Shown here piece after piece: positions 47,304 through 56,144 of a stretch of 64,000 nt of DNA (position 1 is its first letter; each line of letters starts with the position of its first letter). The position numbers and the translations under genes are program-made. Origin of the DNA: Anaerobacterium chartisolvens (GTDB taxonomy: Bacteria; Bacillota; Clostridia; Acetivibrionales; DSM-27016). Location of the stretch: contig NZ_QPJT01000012.1 in assembly GCF_003337415.1 (NCBI RefSeq), positions 83,931 to 147,930 on the forward strand, given 5' to 3'. A model generated the notes under the pieces. The model was not told the origin of the DNA. It searched no databases and was given only the letters and a program-made list of their open reading frames with translations.

Positions 47304-48416
47304 TTAGTTTTCAATTACAACATTACCGGCATTTATATTATACATTATCTTCCTTCTGTCATCTATTTTTTTGAATAAATCAATATTTGTACAGGTTATA
47401 AAGGTCTGAACATTTTCCATATTTTTTATCAGGTATTGCTGCCTGATATCATCCAGCTCAGACATAACATCGTCTAACAGAAGTATAGGAAATTCCCCTG
47501 TCTCTTCTCTTAGTATATCCATTTCAGCCATCTTTACAGAAAGTATTGCCGTCCTTTGCTGTCCCTGAGATCCAAACTGCTTTAAGCTTACGTCATTTAA
47601 GAATATATCATAATCGTCCCTTTGGATTCCCGTAGCAGTGGTAGGTTTTATCATTTCCCTTGCAAGGCTTCTCTCCAATTCATTTTTAAATGATTTTTCA
47701 ATATCGTAAATTTCATATAAGCTCGTTTTTACCGCAGGAACATATTTTATACATAATTTTTCCTTTCCTCCCGCCAGCCTATCATGATTTATTTCAACAA
47801 ACTTATTTAGTCTGGCTATAAACTCGTGTCTAACCTTCATTATTCTGGCACCTGTATTTGCAAGCTTACAGTTCCATATATCCAAAGTATCTGTTAAAGA
47901 CCTTTTTTTTTGAATTTCCTTCAGCAATGTATTTCTTTGTGCCAGAATTTTTGAATATTGCTGTAAATCATAAAAATATGCTGGCCTTAATTGGCTTATA
48001 GTAATATCTATAAACCTTCTTCTTCCTGAAGGTCCTTCCTTTATTACCAGCAAATCCTCAGGAGAAAATATAATAACATTAAGATTTCCCATTAAATTTC
48101 CCAATTTTTTTATAGGTATCTCATTTACCTTTATTTTCTTTTTTTGATCCGCCTCATACATTATTTCAATCTGAGAGCTGCGATTCTGCTTCTCATATTT
48201 GAGTTTTATATAGTATGATTTTTTATCAAATCTTATTAGCTCGGAATCCTTTGAGGTCCTGTGTGATCTGCCCGACGCACATAAAAATATGGACTCTAAA
48301 ATATTGGTCTTCCCCTGTGCGTTCTCTCCGTAAATAATATTAAGATCCTTACAAAAACTTATATCTATTTCCTTATAATTCCTATAATCTACAAGCCTTA
48401 GGCTTTCTATATTCAA
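47304..48416 (-). CDS. recF: DNA replication and repair protein RecF
   Basis: A 370-residue SMC-like ATPase. Walker A GENAQGKTNILESIF at about 30-44, an ABC signature-like FGSQGQQRTAILSVKMAEM near 290-308 and Walker B PILLLDDVMSELD near 320-332. RecF loads RecA onto gapped DNA at stalled forks with RecO and RecR. It uses a TTG start at 48414-48416, seven bases after GGAGGG. Located between yaaA and remB, the conserved origin order. Confidence 0.96.
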   Translation of the reverse strand: MNIESLRLVDYRNYKEIDISFCKDLNIIYGENAQGKTNILESIFLCASGRSHRTSKDSELIRFDKKSYYIKLKYEKQNRSSQIEIMYEADQKKKIKVNEIPIKKLGNLMGNLNVIIFSPEDLLVIKEGPSGRRRFIDITISQLRPAYFYDLQQYSKILAQRNTLLKEIQKKRSLTDTLDIWNCKLANTGARIMKVRHEFIARLNKFVEINHDRLAGGKEKLCIKYVPAVKTSLYEIYDIEKSFKNELERSLAREMIKPTTATGIQRDDYDIFLNDVSLKQFGSQGQQRTAILSVKMAEMDILREETGEFPILLLDDVMSELDDIRQQYLIKNMENVQTFITCTNIDLFKKIDDRRKIMYNINAGNVVIEN

Positions 48417-48457
48417 AACTAACCCTCCAAATTATAAAGCAGGCTGTCTTAAGGGTT

Positions 48458-48664
48458 TTAAACTATTATAAACTTATTGCTGCCTATTTCTATTACATCT
48501 TCCTTTCTAAGCTTCTTACCTCTTTGCATCTCTATTTCATTGTTAACACGAACAGCTCCGTTGTTAATAAAAGCTTTTGCATCAGCACCCGTTTGGGCAG
48601 CTCCCACCCATTTTAAAAACTGATCAAGCTTTATATAATCTGTGGTAATTTCTATTTTCTCCAT
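48458..48664 (-). CDS. yaaA: S4-domain RNA-binding protein YaaA
   Basis: A 68-residue protein made of a single S4 domain (KLDQFLKWVGAAQTGADAKAFINNGAVRVNNEIEMQRGKKLRKEDVIEIGSNKFIIV). It follows dnaN and precedes recF exactly as in many Firmicutes. Probably binds RNA or ribosome; in Bacillus it is linked to ribosome assembly. The ATG at 48664 is preceded by AGGAGGAAGA. Confidence 0.9.
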   Translation of the reverse strand: MEKIEITTDYIKLDQFLKWVGAAQTGADAKAFINNGAVRVNNEIEMQRGKKLRKEDVIEIGSNKFIIV

Positions 48665-48743
48665 TCTTCCTCCTGATTTGCTAATACTCACTGTATATTA
48701 TACCATACTTTAATCTCTTATGCTTTTTGTTAATATTTCCATT

Positions 48744-48780
48744 AAAAAAGATAAATTCCCATATAGAATTTATCTTTTTT
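48744..48780 (-). terminator. Terminator or attenuator between dnaN and yaaA
   Basis: A perfect 15-bp stem (AAAAAAGATAAATTC / GAATTTATCTTTTTT) with a 7-nt loop, ending in a T run on the minus strand. It lies 28 bp after dnaN and would reduce readthrough into yaaA-recF-gyrB. Confidence 0.7.
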
Positions 48781-48807
48781 AGAGCTTTACTTATCGTCTT
48801 AAAAAAG

Positions 48808-49914
48808 TTAATCTTTTTTCATTCTTATAGGAACCACCAGGTATTCGTACCTGGCATCTTCTTTTTCGGGCCTTATTATACACGGCCCCATACTGGTGGT
48901 AAAATATATTTCTATAAATTCATCCTCAATTACTCTTAACGCCTCTATAAAATATCTGGGATTAAATCCAATCTCAAGCTCCTTACCTGTAGTCTCAACC
49001 CTAAGCTCCTCTCTTGAATTTCCTATTTCGGCACTGGAGGATATTATCATCCTTTCATCAGTGATGCTGAATTTAACGGGGTACCTTTTTTCATCGGCGG
49101 AAATAAGAGAAGCTCTCTCTATGCTTAATAGAAGCTCTTTTGTATTTACACGTATTTTTGTCTCGTGATCAACGGGTATTATTCCCCTGTAATTTAAGTA
49201 TTCACCCTCTAACAGTCTTGAGACAACTCTGCACCTGCCCATATCAAACATGACCTGATTATTTGATATGTATATTGATATTTCTTCATCAACGGACTGA
49301 AGTATCTTTACTATTTCATTTAACGTCTTTCCCGGAATAACGGCATTGAAATCCCTGTGATCGCTCTCTATCTTATTTTTTCTCAACGCCAGTCTGAAGC
49401 CGTCTATAGAAACAAAGGATATCTCGTTATTTTTACATTCAATTAGACTTCCTGTAAGAATAGGCCTGCTCTCTTCAACACTGACGGCGAATATTGTTTG
49501 CTTTATCATATCCCTTACCAGCTTCTGACTGATTTTAAAAGCATCTTCCTTCTCTATTTCAAGTATTGACGGAAATCCTGAAGAAGGTAAACCCTTTACC
49601 TCAAAATATGAATTTTCACATTCAATTACCACTATATTGTTATCTTTTACTTCTATAAGTATCTCCGATTCAGGAAGCCTTCTCACTATATCTCCGAACA
49701 TTTTTGAGTTTATAACTATCGATCCTGTTTGCTTTATATCGGCATCTACATAACATTCTATGCCTATTTCAAGATCATTTCCCGTTAACTTAAAGCTGTC
49801 TTCCGCCTCAAGCAGAATTCCCTCCAGTATGGGCATAGTGGTCTTTGATGAAACTGCTTTTTGTACTATATTTATCCCTTCCATTAAATTTTCTTTTGAG
49901 CATATAAATTTCAT
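48808..49914 (-). CDS. dnaN: DNA polymerase III beta sliding clamp
   Basis: A 368-residue clamp subunit that encircles DNA and tethers the replicative polymerase. The sequence begins MKFICSKENLMEGINIVQKAVSSKTTMPILEGILLEAE. Three structurally similar domains are expected over about 1-120, 125-245 and 250-368; the C-terminal YLVVPIRM motif, part of the partner-binding pocket, is present. RBS CGGAGGT before the ATG. Follows dnaA after a 303-bp gap with DnaA boxes. Confidence 0.97.
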   Translation of the reverse strand: MKFICSKENLMEGINIVQKAVSSKTTMPILEGILLEAEDSFKLTGNDLEIGIECYVDADIKQTGSIVINSKMFGDIVRRLPESEILIEVKDNNIVVIECENSYFEVKGLPSSGFPSILEIEKEDAFKISQKLVRDMIKQTIFAVSVEESRPILTGSLIECKNNEISFVSIDGFRLALRKNKIESDHRDFNAVIPGKTLNEIVKILQSVDEEISIYISNNQVMFDMGRCRVVSRLLEGEYLNYRGIIPVDHETKIRVNTKELLLSIERASLISADEKRYPVKFSITDERMIISSSAEIGNSREELRVETTGKELEIGFNPRYFIEALRVIEDEFIEIYFTTSMGPCIIRPEKEDARYEYLVVPIRMKKD

Positions 49915-50217
49915 GGCTGCACCTCCGTAAAGCTTTATTAAAGCCGAGTTTCCCGGCTTTCCTATAAAAATAGAGTATAGTGGAATTTGTCTACGTCTCT
50001 TTAATATAAGAATATAATAATTTTAGTAATAATAGTAGTAGGTGCTGTTGATTCTGTGCATAACTTAAATTTTCAGCGGAACAATAATATTTATGCTGTT
50101 ATTAAAATGTTGATTATATTGCTTTATTAATCAACAGCTTTTACATTGCTCAAACTTTTATTAAGTTGTCCACAGGATCTTATCACCATATACACAATTC
50201 CTGTTAAAAGTATAAGC
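49915..50217. other. dnaA-dnaN intergenic region with DnaA-box-like sites and a hairpin
   Basis: It includes TTGTCCACA (50166-50174) and TGTGCATAA (50055-50063), each near the TTATCCACA consensus, and an inverted TGTTGATTA / TTAATCAACA pair at about 50108-50135. A hairpin AAAGCCGAG-TTT-CCCGGCTTT at 49940-49960 lies upstream of the dnaN start. This is the position of the second box cluster of bipartite origins in Bacillus. Confidence 0.5.
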
Positions 50218-51549
50218 TTATTTTCCAATTATGTTGCGTCTAAGCTCTTCAACAGATCTGCGAACCTCGGAGTTCGATTCCATGTCCCCGGATATTTTAT
50301 CGCAGGCGTGCATTACAGTGGTATGATCTCTTCCCCCAAACTCATCACCTATTTTAGGAAGAGACATTTCCGTAAGCTCTCTGCAAAGATACATTGCTAT
50401 CTGTCTTGGAAATGAAATCTCCCTGTTTCTTTTTTTGGACTTAAATTCATCGGGTTTCAAGTCGTAATATCTGGCCACTGCGCTTTGAATAACCTCAATG
50501 TTTATTATTCTGGCCTTTGACATGTTTAGTATGTCTTTTAGGGCTTCTGTGGCAAGCTCTATATTGATTTCATTCTCCGTAAGGGACGAATAAGCTATTA
50601 TTCTGTTTAAAGCCCCCTCCAGCTCTCTGATATTTGAAGCTATTTTGTCGGCGATAAAAACCATCACGTCGTTAGGAACATCCAGCTTTTCAAGCTGAGC
50701 CTTTTTTCTGAGTATAGCTATTCGGGTTTCTAAGTCGGGTGCCTGAATATCTGCGATAAGTCCCCACTCAAACCTTGAACGAAGCCTGTCCTCAAGAGTG
50801 GTAATTTCCTTTGGAGGTTTATCACTTGAGATAATTATTTGCTTATTGGCTTCATAAAGGGCATTGAAGGTGTGAAAAAATTCCTCCTGGGTTCTTTCCT
50901 TACCGCATATGAATTGAATATCATCTATCAGCAAAATGTCTATATTTCTATATTTTGATCGGAATTCTTCATTTCTTCCATCCTTTATTGCGTTTATAAG
51001 CTCGTTGGTAAATTTTTCTGACGACACATATAAAACCTTCATTGAAGAATTCTGGTTAAGTACATAATGGCCTATGGCGTGCATGAGATGAGTTTTTCCG
51101 AGCCCCACTCCCCCATATATAAAAAGAGGGTTATAGGCATGTGCCGGAGATTCGGCAACGGCCACTGAAGCTGCGTGTGCCAGCCTGTTCCCGTTTCCTA
51201 TTACAAAGGTATCAAACGTATATTTAGGGTTTAATATGGATGCAGACTGATCCTCATTTGCACCATTTTCCCCCTGATTATTATATTTTGAATTCTCTTG
51301 GGAGGGTATTACTATATTTATATTGTATTCCTTTGAGGTAACCTGTCTTACTGCGTTTTTTATCAATGAAGAATATCTTGAATCAAGTATACCCTTGTTA
51401 AACTCAGCGGGAACACCGAGATTTATAGTGTTTGAGGATAATGATAAAGGCTCGATTGTCTTTATCCATGTGTTAAAGCTTATCTCAGTAAGCTCGGTTT
51501 TTAAGAGATTCATTGTCCTTTGCCATATTTCTGATAATTGTGAACTCAT
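50218..51549 (-). CDS. dnaA: Chromosomal replication initiator DnaA
   Basis: A 443-residue initiator. Domain I ([31 protein letters not shown]) interacts with partner proteins; a short linker (about 100-115) follows; AAA+ domain III has Walker [11 protein letters not shown] (about 146-155) and Walker [13 protein letters not shown]-terminal domain IV recognises the DnaA box through [15 protein letters not shown] (about 415-429). ATG at 51549 with GGAGGAAG upstream. It binds the boxes in the adjacent gap, and in Bacillus also represses its own promoter. Confidence 0.98.
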   Translation of the reverse strand: MSSQLSEIWQRTMNLLKTELTEISFNTWIKTIEPLSLSSNTINLGVPAEFNKGILDSRYSSLIKNAVRQVTSKEYNINIVIPSQENSKYNNQGENGANEDQSASILNPKYTFDTFVIGNGNRLAHAASVAVAESPAHAYNPLFIYGGVGLGKTHLMHAIGHYVLNQNSSMKVLYVSSEKFTNELINAIKDGRNEEFRSKYRNIDILLIDDIQFICGKERTQEEFFHTFNALYEANKQIIISSDKPPKEITTLEDRLRSRFEWGLIADIQAPDLETRIAILRKKAQLEKLDVPNDVMVFIADKIASNIRELEGALNRIIAYSSLTENEINIELATEALKDILNMSKARIINIEVIQSAVARYYDLKPDEFKSKKRNREISFPRQIAMYLCRELTEMSLPKIGDEFGGRDHTTVMHACDKISGDMESNSEVRRSVEELRRNIIGK

Positions 51550-51898
51550 ATAACTTCCTCCAAGCCATTGAAAGTAACGGTAAAACCCTTATATACAATA
51601 ATTGTTGACACATATGCCGTATAATAAAGCCCATAACATGGGCTGATAAAAAATATAATTAAAATTTTAGACCACCTTTTTAAGCGAATATCAAAAAAAT
51701 TATTCACAATATTCTCTGTGAATTATTTTTTTAAAATGTGAATATTTTTGCTGCTTATCAACAGCTTTTACTCAAAAAAAGATGAAGTTATCAACAAGTA
51801 TTAATAATATATCAGACTTTTATTCAATATTCAATATAAAAAAATAAAGATATCCACAAAAAAATAATTTTTTTTGCACTTATCCACAAAAGACTTTC
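51550..51898. other. oriC: Chromosome replication origin (oriC), dnaA-rpmH side
   Basis: A dense cluster of DnaA-box-like 9-mers: TTATTCACA (51700-51708), TGTGAATTA (51717), TGTGAATAT (51737), TTATCAACA (51755 and 51788), ATATCCACA (51850), and perfect TTATCCACA (51880-51888). AT-rich stretches around 51660-51720 and 51830-51870 could be the unwinding element. Gene polarity flips here: leftward on one side, rightward on the other. A hairpin AGCCCAT-AAC-ATGGGCT (51628-51644) lies in the dnaA leader. Confidence 0.9.
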
Positions 51899-51928
51899 TT
51901 GACAGCTCTTAATGTTTTAATATATAAT
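51899..51928 (+). promoter_or_regulatory. Sigma-A promoter of rpmH operon
   Basis: TTGACA, 18 bp, TATAAT: both hexamers match consensus, 100 bp upstream of rpmH and ten bases after a perfect DnaA box. Confidence 0.85.
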
Positions 51929-52028
51929 TAGTCCGGTGTCTTAAAATACAGATATTATTTATTGCAATAAATAATTAATTTATAAAGAATATGCTTATAA
52001 TAAAGGAATAGGACGGGGGTGTATACCA

Positions 52029-52163
52029 GTGTTAAGAACATACCAACCTAAAAATAGACAAAGGAAGAAAGAGCACGGTTTTAGGAAGAGAATGAAAACT
52101 TCTAACGGCAAAAAGGTATTGCTGAGACGTAGGTTAAAGGGCAGAAAAGTGCTTTCAGCATAA
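52029..52163 (+). CDS. rpmH: Ribosomal protein L34
   Basis: A 44-residue, strongly basic protein of the large ribosomal subunit, [20 protein letters not shown] and onward to GRKVLSA, the typical bL34 sequence. It starts with GTG at 52029, with AGGACGGGGGTG upstream. Too short for many gene callers. First gene of the conserved rpmH-rnpA-yidD-yidC-jag set to the right of the origin. Confidence 0.97.
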   Translation: MLRTYQPKNRQRKKEHGFRKRMKTSNGKKVLLRRRLKGRKVLSA

Positions 52164-52190
52164 GACCGCATAAATGTGGTCTTTTTCTTT
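52162..52190 (+). terminator. Terminator/attenuator after rpmH
   Basis: AAGACCGCA pairs with TGTGGTCTT (one G-T pair) around a TAAA loop, followed by TTTCTTT. It gives rpmH higher mRNA levels than the rnpA-jag genes downstream. Confidence 0.7.
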
Positions 52191-52268
52191 AATATTAAAT
52201 ATTACCTTTGCCTTTTAAGGTCTTCTTTTCCGTGGGTATAGTATTTAACGGAAAGGGTATTTTCAATT

Positions 52269-52634
52269 ATGAAAAGGACTGTTTCAATCACAAAGAATTA
52301 TGAATTTTTAAGGATATATAAAAAAGGGAAATTTTATGTTGGGAAATTTATAATTCTTTATATTTTCAATAACAATACGTGCATGAACCGTATAGGAATT
52401 ACTACAAGCAAAAAAGTAGGAAAAAGTGTAAGGAGAAACAGGATTAGAAGATTGATACGGGAGAATTATAGAGCGTATGAGGATTATCTCAAGGAAGGCT
52501 TTGATTTTGTTTTTGTTGCCAGAAATAATGAGATAACGCCTGCCTTTTCAGATATAAAGAGGGAAATGAAGTTCCTTTTTAAAAGATTAGGTGTGTTTAA
52601 TCAGGAGAAATGGGAATGCTCAAGGATGTTGTGA
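52269..52634 (+). CDS. rnpA: Ribonuclease P protein component
   Basis: A 121-residue basic protein that binds the catalytic RNA of RNase P and helps mature tRNA 5' ends. Family motif [18 protein letters not shown] (about 58-75) is present, with the N-terminal [22 protein letters not shown]. Length is standard. It overlaps yidD by 19 bp, so these two are coupled. Confidence 0.95.
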   Translation: MKRTVSITKNYEFLRIYKKGKFYVGKFIILYIFNNNTCMNRIGITTSKKVGKSVRRNRIRRLIRENYRAYEDYLKEGFDFVFVARNNEITPAFSDIKREMKFLFKRLGVFNQEKWECSRML

Positions 52635-52828
52635 TTATTTTAATAAGATTTTATCAAAGGTTTATATCTCCTTTAAAGAGGCCAAGCTGTAGATTTTATC
52701 CTACATGCTCCCAATATGCGGTAGATGCCGTGCGAAAGTACGGCGCTTTAAAGGGAATTGTTATGGCTGCAAAAAGGATAGCTAAGTGTCATCCTTTTAA
52801 TCCCGGAGGTTATGATCCGGTGAAATAG
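52616..52828 (+). CDS. yidD: Membrane protein insertion efficiency factor YidD
   Basis: A 70-residue amphipathic protein with the family core [27 protein letters not shown] and [14 protein letters not shown]. Assists YidC-dependent insertion at the membrane. I use the ATG at 52616, eight bases after AGGAG, not the ATG two codons earlier, which lies too close to it. Located between rnpA and yidC as usual. Confidence 0.93.
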   Translation: MLKDVVIILIRFYQRFISPLKRPSCRFYPTCSQYAVDAVRKYGALKGIVMAAKRIAKCHPFNPGGYDPVK

Positions 52829-52884
52829 ATAATGTATCCCTTGCGTTGTAAAAAGTTTTTGATGCAAAGAAAAGGAGTTGTTCA

Positions 52885-53778
52885 ATGAATATACTTGACC
52901 CTATAGCAAAACCGTTGGGGCAATTTTTATACTTTATATATAATAATCTTGCCTTTCATAACTATGGCTTTGCCATAATTATTTTTACCATTATTATAAG
53001 GCTTCTGATACTTCCTCTTACTATTAAGCAATATAAGTCTTCGGCAAGAATGCAGGAGCTTCAGCCCCAGATTGCGGAGATACAGAAAAGGTATAAAAAC
53101 GATAAGGAAAAGATGCAGCAGGAAATGATGAAATTTTATCAGGACAATAAATATAATCCCGCCGGTGGCTGCTTGCCTGTGCTTGTTCAAATGCCGATAC
53201 TGTTTTCTCTTTGGTATGTAATAACTAAGCCCTTTACTTATATGCTTAAAATGACTCATGAACAGATATATGGCCTTGTTGAGAACGGAAAAGCTATAAA
53301 AAATGGGCTTGTACAGATCTTTAATGTAAAAGCTACAGGCTACCCCGAAATAGAAATTATTAAAAAATTTACCGCAGATAAGGTAGGAGATTTTATAGGC
53401 TCGGATTTATCTCATAAAATACTGGATTTAAAGGATGGTATGCATTTTCTGGGATTAAATCTAGGAGATATTCCAAGCTATCATATTCAATTTACATGGC
53501 AGAGTATAGGGCTGGTATTAATTGCGTTGCTGGCTACTGCAACTACCTTTCTTTCAGTTAAGATTTCCATGCCCAAAGCAACACAGAATGCAAATCCTCA
53601 AATGGGAGGAATGCAGAATACAATGATGTATATTGCACCTGTAATGACATTGGTATTCTCATTTCAGTTCCCTGCAGGCTTGGGAGTATATTGGACGATG
53701 GGATACATAATACAGATTTTCCAGCAGCTATACATTAACAAGCATGTTTTGAAGAAAAAGGAGGTTGCGAGCAAGTAA
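52885..53778 (+). CDS. yidC: Membrane protein insertase YidC/Oxa1 family
   Basis: A 297-residue membrane protein. The substrate-groove arginine lies in FTIIIRLLILPLTIKQYKSSARMQELQPQI (about 34-63), a charged cytoplasmic loop follows (KRYKNDKEKMQQEM), and further spans are seen at about 95-115, 208-230 and 260-285. Unlike B. subtilis SpoIIIJ it shows no lipobox; the N-terminus is MNILDPIAKPLGQFLYFIYN. RBS AAAGGAG. jag begins one base after its stop codon. Confidence 0.94.
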   Translation: MNILDPIAKPLGQFLYFIYNNLAFHNYGFAIIIFTIIIRLLILPLTIKQYKSSARMQELQPQIAEIQKRYKNDKEKMQQEMMKFYQDNKYNPAGGCLPVLVQMPILFSLWYVITKPFTYMLKMTHEQIYGLVENGKAIKNGLVQIFNVKATGYPEIEIIKKFTADKVGDFIGSDLSHKILDLKDGMHFLGLNLGDIPSYHIQFTWQSIGLVLIALLATATTFLSVKISMPKATQNANPQMGGMQNTMMYIAPVMTLVFSFQFPAGLGVYWTMGYIIQIFQQLYINKHVLKKKEVASK

Positions 53779-54399
53779 ATGGGGTATAGTATTGAAAAAA
53801 CTGCAAAAACAGTTCAGGAGGCAATATCGGCCGCCCTTGAAGAATTAAAAACAGCGCGGGAAAATGTCGAGGTAGAAATAATTGATGAAGGAAACAAAGG
53901 AATATTCGGCTTAATCGGAAATAAAATGGCTAAGGTTCGTGTAACAGTAAAGGAGTCTCCTTCAGAGATTGCTAAAAGCTTTTTAATGGATATATTCGAT
54001 AAGATGGGCGTAAATGCTGAAGTAGAGCATGAAGAGGACGAGGAGTGCCTGACGTTAAATATTAAAGGCAAGGATATAGGGATTTTAATAGGGAGGCGGG
54101 GAGAGACCTTAGATGCCCTCCAATATCTTGCGAGCCTTGTTATAAACAAGGGCAAGGATGATTATAAAAGAGTGGTAGTAGATATTGAAAATTACAGGCA
54201 AAAGAGGGAGCAAACGCTTATAAAGCTTGCGGACAGGCTGGCCGAAAGGGTTATTAAGTACAAGAAAAGTGTTACTCTTGAGCCTATGAATCCTTATGAA
54301 AGAAGAATAATACATGCCTCCTTGCAGGATAATAAGTATATTGAGACATACAGCGTAGGCGATGAGCCTAACAGAAAAGTAGTAATAAAGTTAAAGTAA
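53779..54399 (+). CDS. jag: RNA-binding protein Jag (KhpB/EloR)
   Basis: A 206-residue protein with an N-terminal Jag domain (GYSIEKTAKTVQEAISAALEEL...NKGIFGLIGNKMAKVRV, about 1-55), a KH domain with GRRGETLDALQYLASL (about 105-120), and an R3H domain with LADRLAERVIKYKKSVTLEPMNPYERRIIHASLQ (about 150-183). In Gram-positives it pairs with KhpA and affects cell elongation and division through RNA binding. Directly follows yidC, as in most Firmicutes. Confidence 0.95.
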   Translation: MGYSIEKTAKTVQEAISAALEELKTARENVEVEIIDEGNKGIFGLIGNKMAKVRVTVKESPSEIAKSFLMDIFDKMGVNAEVEHEEDEECLTLNIKGKDIGILIGRRGETLDALQYLASLVINKGKDDYKRVVVDIENYRQKREQTLIKLADRLAERVIKYKKSVTLEPMNPYERRIIHASLQDNKYIETYSVGDEPNRKVVIKLK

Positions 54400-54423
54400 G
54401 AGAGATTAAAAGCCGGAATTTGG

Positions 54424-54490
54424 AAATGGATAGTTTTAAAATCAGTTGTTATTCTGTATTTATTACAATTGATTATACAACTGTCCATTT
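54424..54490 (+). terminator. Probable terminator of the rpmH-jag operon
   Basis: AAATGGATAGTT pairs with AACTGTCCATTT (one G-T pair) at the ends of a 67-nt region, with an inner AGTTGT/ACAACT alternative. Followed by TTATTTATTATAA. It lies just before repeat copy C. Confidence 0.4.
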
Positions 54491-54503
54491 TATTTATTAT
54501 AAC

Positions 54504-54709
54504 TATATATTTAGCAATAAAGATTTTACATGGAGGATATAATCTGATGGAAGAAATTTTTTTGACCCGTAAGGAATACATCCGACGAAAAGCGCCTGAT
54601 GGCATACCCGTGAGACATTTCCCCGCAAGGTGTCTTTTCGTTGCTATTAAAAATTTCTGTAAGCAATTATATCCTCTATGTTTGTAAAATCTTTATTGCA
54701 TCCTATATA
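54504..54709 (+). repeat. Palindromic element, family 1, copy C (with 46-codon frame)
   Basis: A full-length copy between jag and mnmE. Ends, inverted arms and core match copy A. After GGAGG and ATG (54547) the frame reads MEEIFLTRKEYIRRKAPDGI and continues to TAA at 54685-54687, 46 codons, because TCCGACG replaces the TCTAAG of the other copies. Cys and basic residues are frequent in the extended part. Coding is unproven. Confidence 0.85.
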
Positions 54710-54747
54710 ATTTTTATTTCCCAAAATACTTGGGGGAGGATAAGAGA

Positions 54748-56133
54748 ATGTTTTATTCCAGTGATACTATAGCCGCTATTTCAACTGCTCATGGAACAGG
54801 GGGAATAGGAATAGTAAGAATAAGCGGCGAAAATTCATTTGATATAGCTGAAAGAATATTCAAGGGAAAAAAGAGCTTTAGGGATATGAGATCACACAGC
54901 ATAAGCTATGGAAAAATTATAAATCCTAAGGACGGAAAAGCTTTAGACGAAGTAATGATAACCAAAATGAGAGGACCTAATACCTTCACCAGAGAGAATA
55001 TAGTGGAAATAAATTGTCATGGAAGCGGTATTGTATTAAAAGGCATACTGGAGCTGGTATTACATGAGGGTGCAAGGCTTGCGGAGCCGGGAGAATTTAC
55101 AAAGCGTGCATTTTTAAGCGGCAGGATAGACCTTTCTCAGGCTGAAGCCGTTATAGATATCATCAACTCGAAAACAGAAGCCGGATCTAAGGCTGCTGTG
55201 GATCAGCTTGAGGGAAGGCTGTCGCAAAAATTGACCCCGGCAAGAGAAAAGCTGATTGGGGTTATAGCCCATATTGAGGCAACTATAGATTATCCGGAAT
55301 ACGATATAGAAGAAATAACCTGCCGGAAGGTATACGCCGAAGCTCTGGAAGTAAAAGAAATGCTTGTGGATATAATTAAAGATTTTGAAAGAGGAAGAAT
55401 CTTAAGGGAGGGAATCAGTGCCGCAATTGTCGGCAGGCCTAATGTAGGAAAATCGTCTCTCTTTAATGAGCTGTCGGGCAAAAACAGGGCAATAGTTACA
55501 GATGTACCGGGCACAACACGTGATATAATAGAAGAATATATAAATATGGGCGGGATATCCTTACGTCTGATGGATACCGCGGGAATAAGGGAAACGGATG
55601 ATATTGTTGAGAAAATAGGAGTTGAAAGAGCGGAAAAGATTATTAACAGCGCTGAGCTGGTAATTGTTGTAGTTGACGCAAGCACGGGGCTTGGGGATGA
55701 GGATGTTGAAATTATTAAAATGGTATCCCAAAAAAAGGTACTGATAATTGCCAATAAAATAGATATAGCCTCCAGCAGCCATGTAGTAGATGATATGAAG
55801 AAAAAAATAAAGGATAAAAAAATTATAGAAGCATCTATTAAAAACAATATAGGGATTGACGTTCTTGAAAACCAAATAATAGAGATGTTTTTTGAAGGGG
55901 GACTAAATTCTGAAAATGATGTTATTATTACTAACTTAAGACATAAAAATCTTGTGGATAAAGCTATACAAAGCATAAATGAAGCATGTGAAGCATGTGA
56001 AAATGATATGCCTCTCGACTGTGTTACCATTGATATAAGAAATTCTGCGGAATTTTTAGGTGAAATAACGGGAGAGTCGATAAAAGAGGATGTTATGAAT
56101 GAAATATTCAAGAAATTTTGTATAGGCAAATAG
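54748..56133 (+). CDS. mnmE: tRNA uridine-5-carboxymethylaminomethyl modification GTPase MnmE
   Basis: A 461-residue GTPase that with MnmG modifies U34 of certain tRNAs. N-terminal tetrahydrofolate-binding domain ([22 protein letters not shown]), helical domain, and an inserted G domain with [11 protein letters not shown] (about 226), [10 protein letters not shown] and NKID. The C-terminal CIGK motif is intact. The ATG at 54748 follows GGGGGAGG; the TTG six codons earlier is not used. mnmG begins 11 bp after its stop. Confidence 0.97.
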   Translation: MFYSSDTIAAISTAHGTGGIGIVRISGENSFDIAERIFKGKKSFRDMRSHSISYGKIINPKDGKALDEVMITKMRGPNTFTRENIVEINCHGSGIVLKGILELVLHEGARLAEPGEFTKRAFLSGRIDLSQAEAVIDIINSKTEAGSKAAVDQLEGRLSQKLTPAREKLIGVIAHIEATIDYPEYDIEEITCRKVYAEALEVKEMLVDIIKDFERGRILREGISAAIVGRPNVGKSSLFNELSGKNRAIVTDVPGTTRDIIEEYINMGGISLRLMDTAGIRETDDIVEKIGVERAEKIINSAELVIVVVDASTGLGDEDVEIIKMVSQKKVLIIANKIDIASSSHVVDDMKKKIKDKKIIEASIKNNIGIDVLENQIIEMFFEGGLNSENDVIITNLRHKNLVDKAIQSINEACEACENDMPLDCVTIDIRNSAEFLGEITGESIKEDVMNEIFKKFCIGK

Positions 56134-56144
56134 GAGGAGACATT

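Noticed and set aside
51605..51625. TTGACA...TATAAT pair upstream of dnaA on the plus strand
   Set aside because: Spacing is only 9 bp, too short for sigma-A, and it points away from dnaA.
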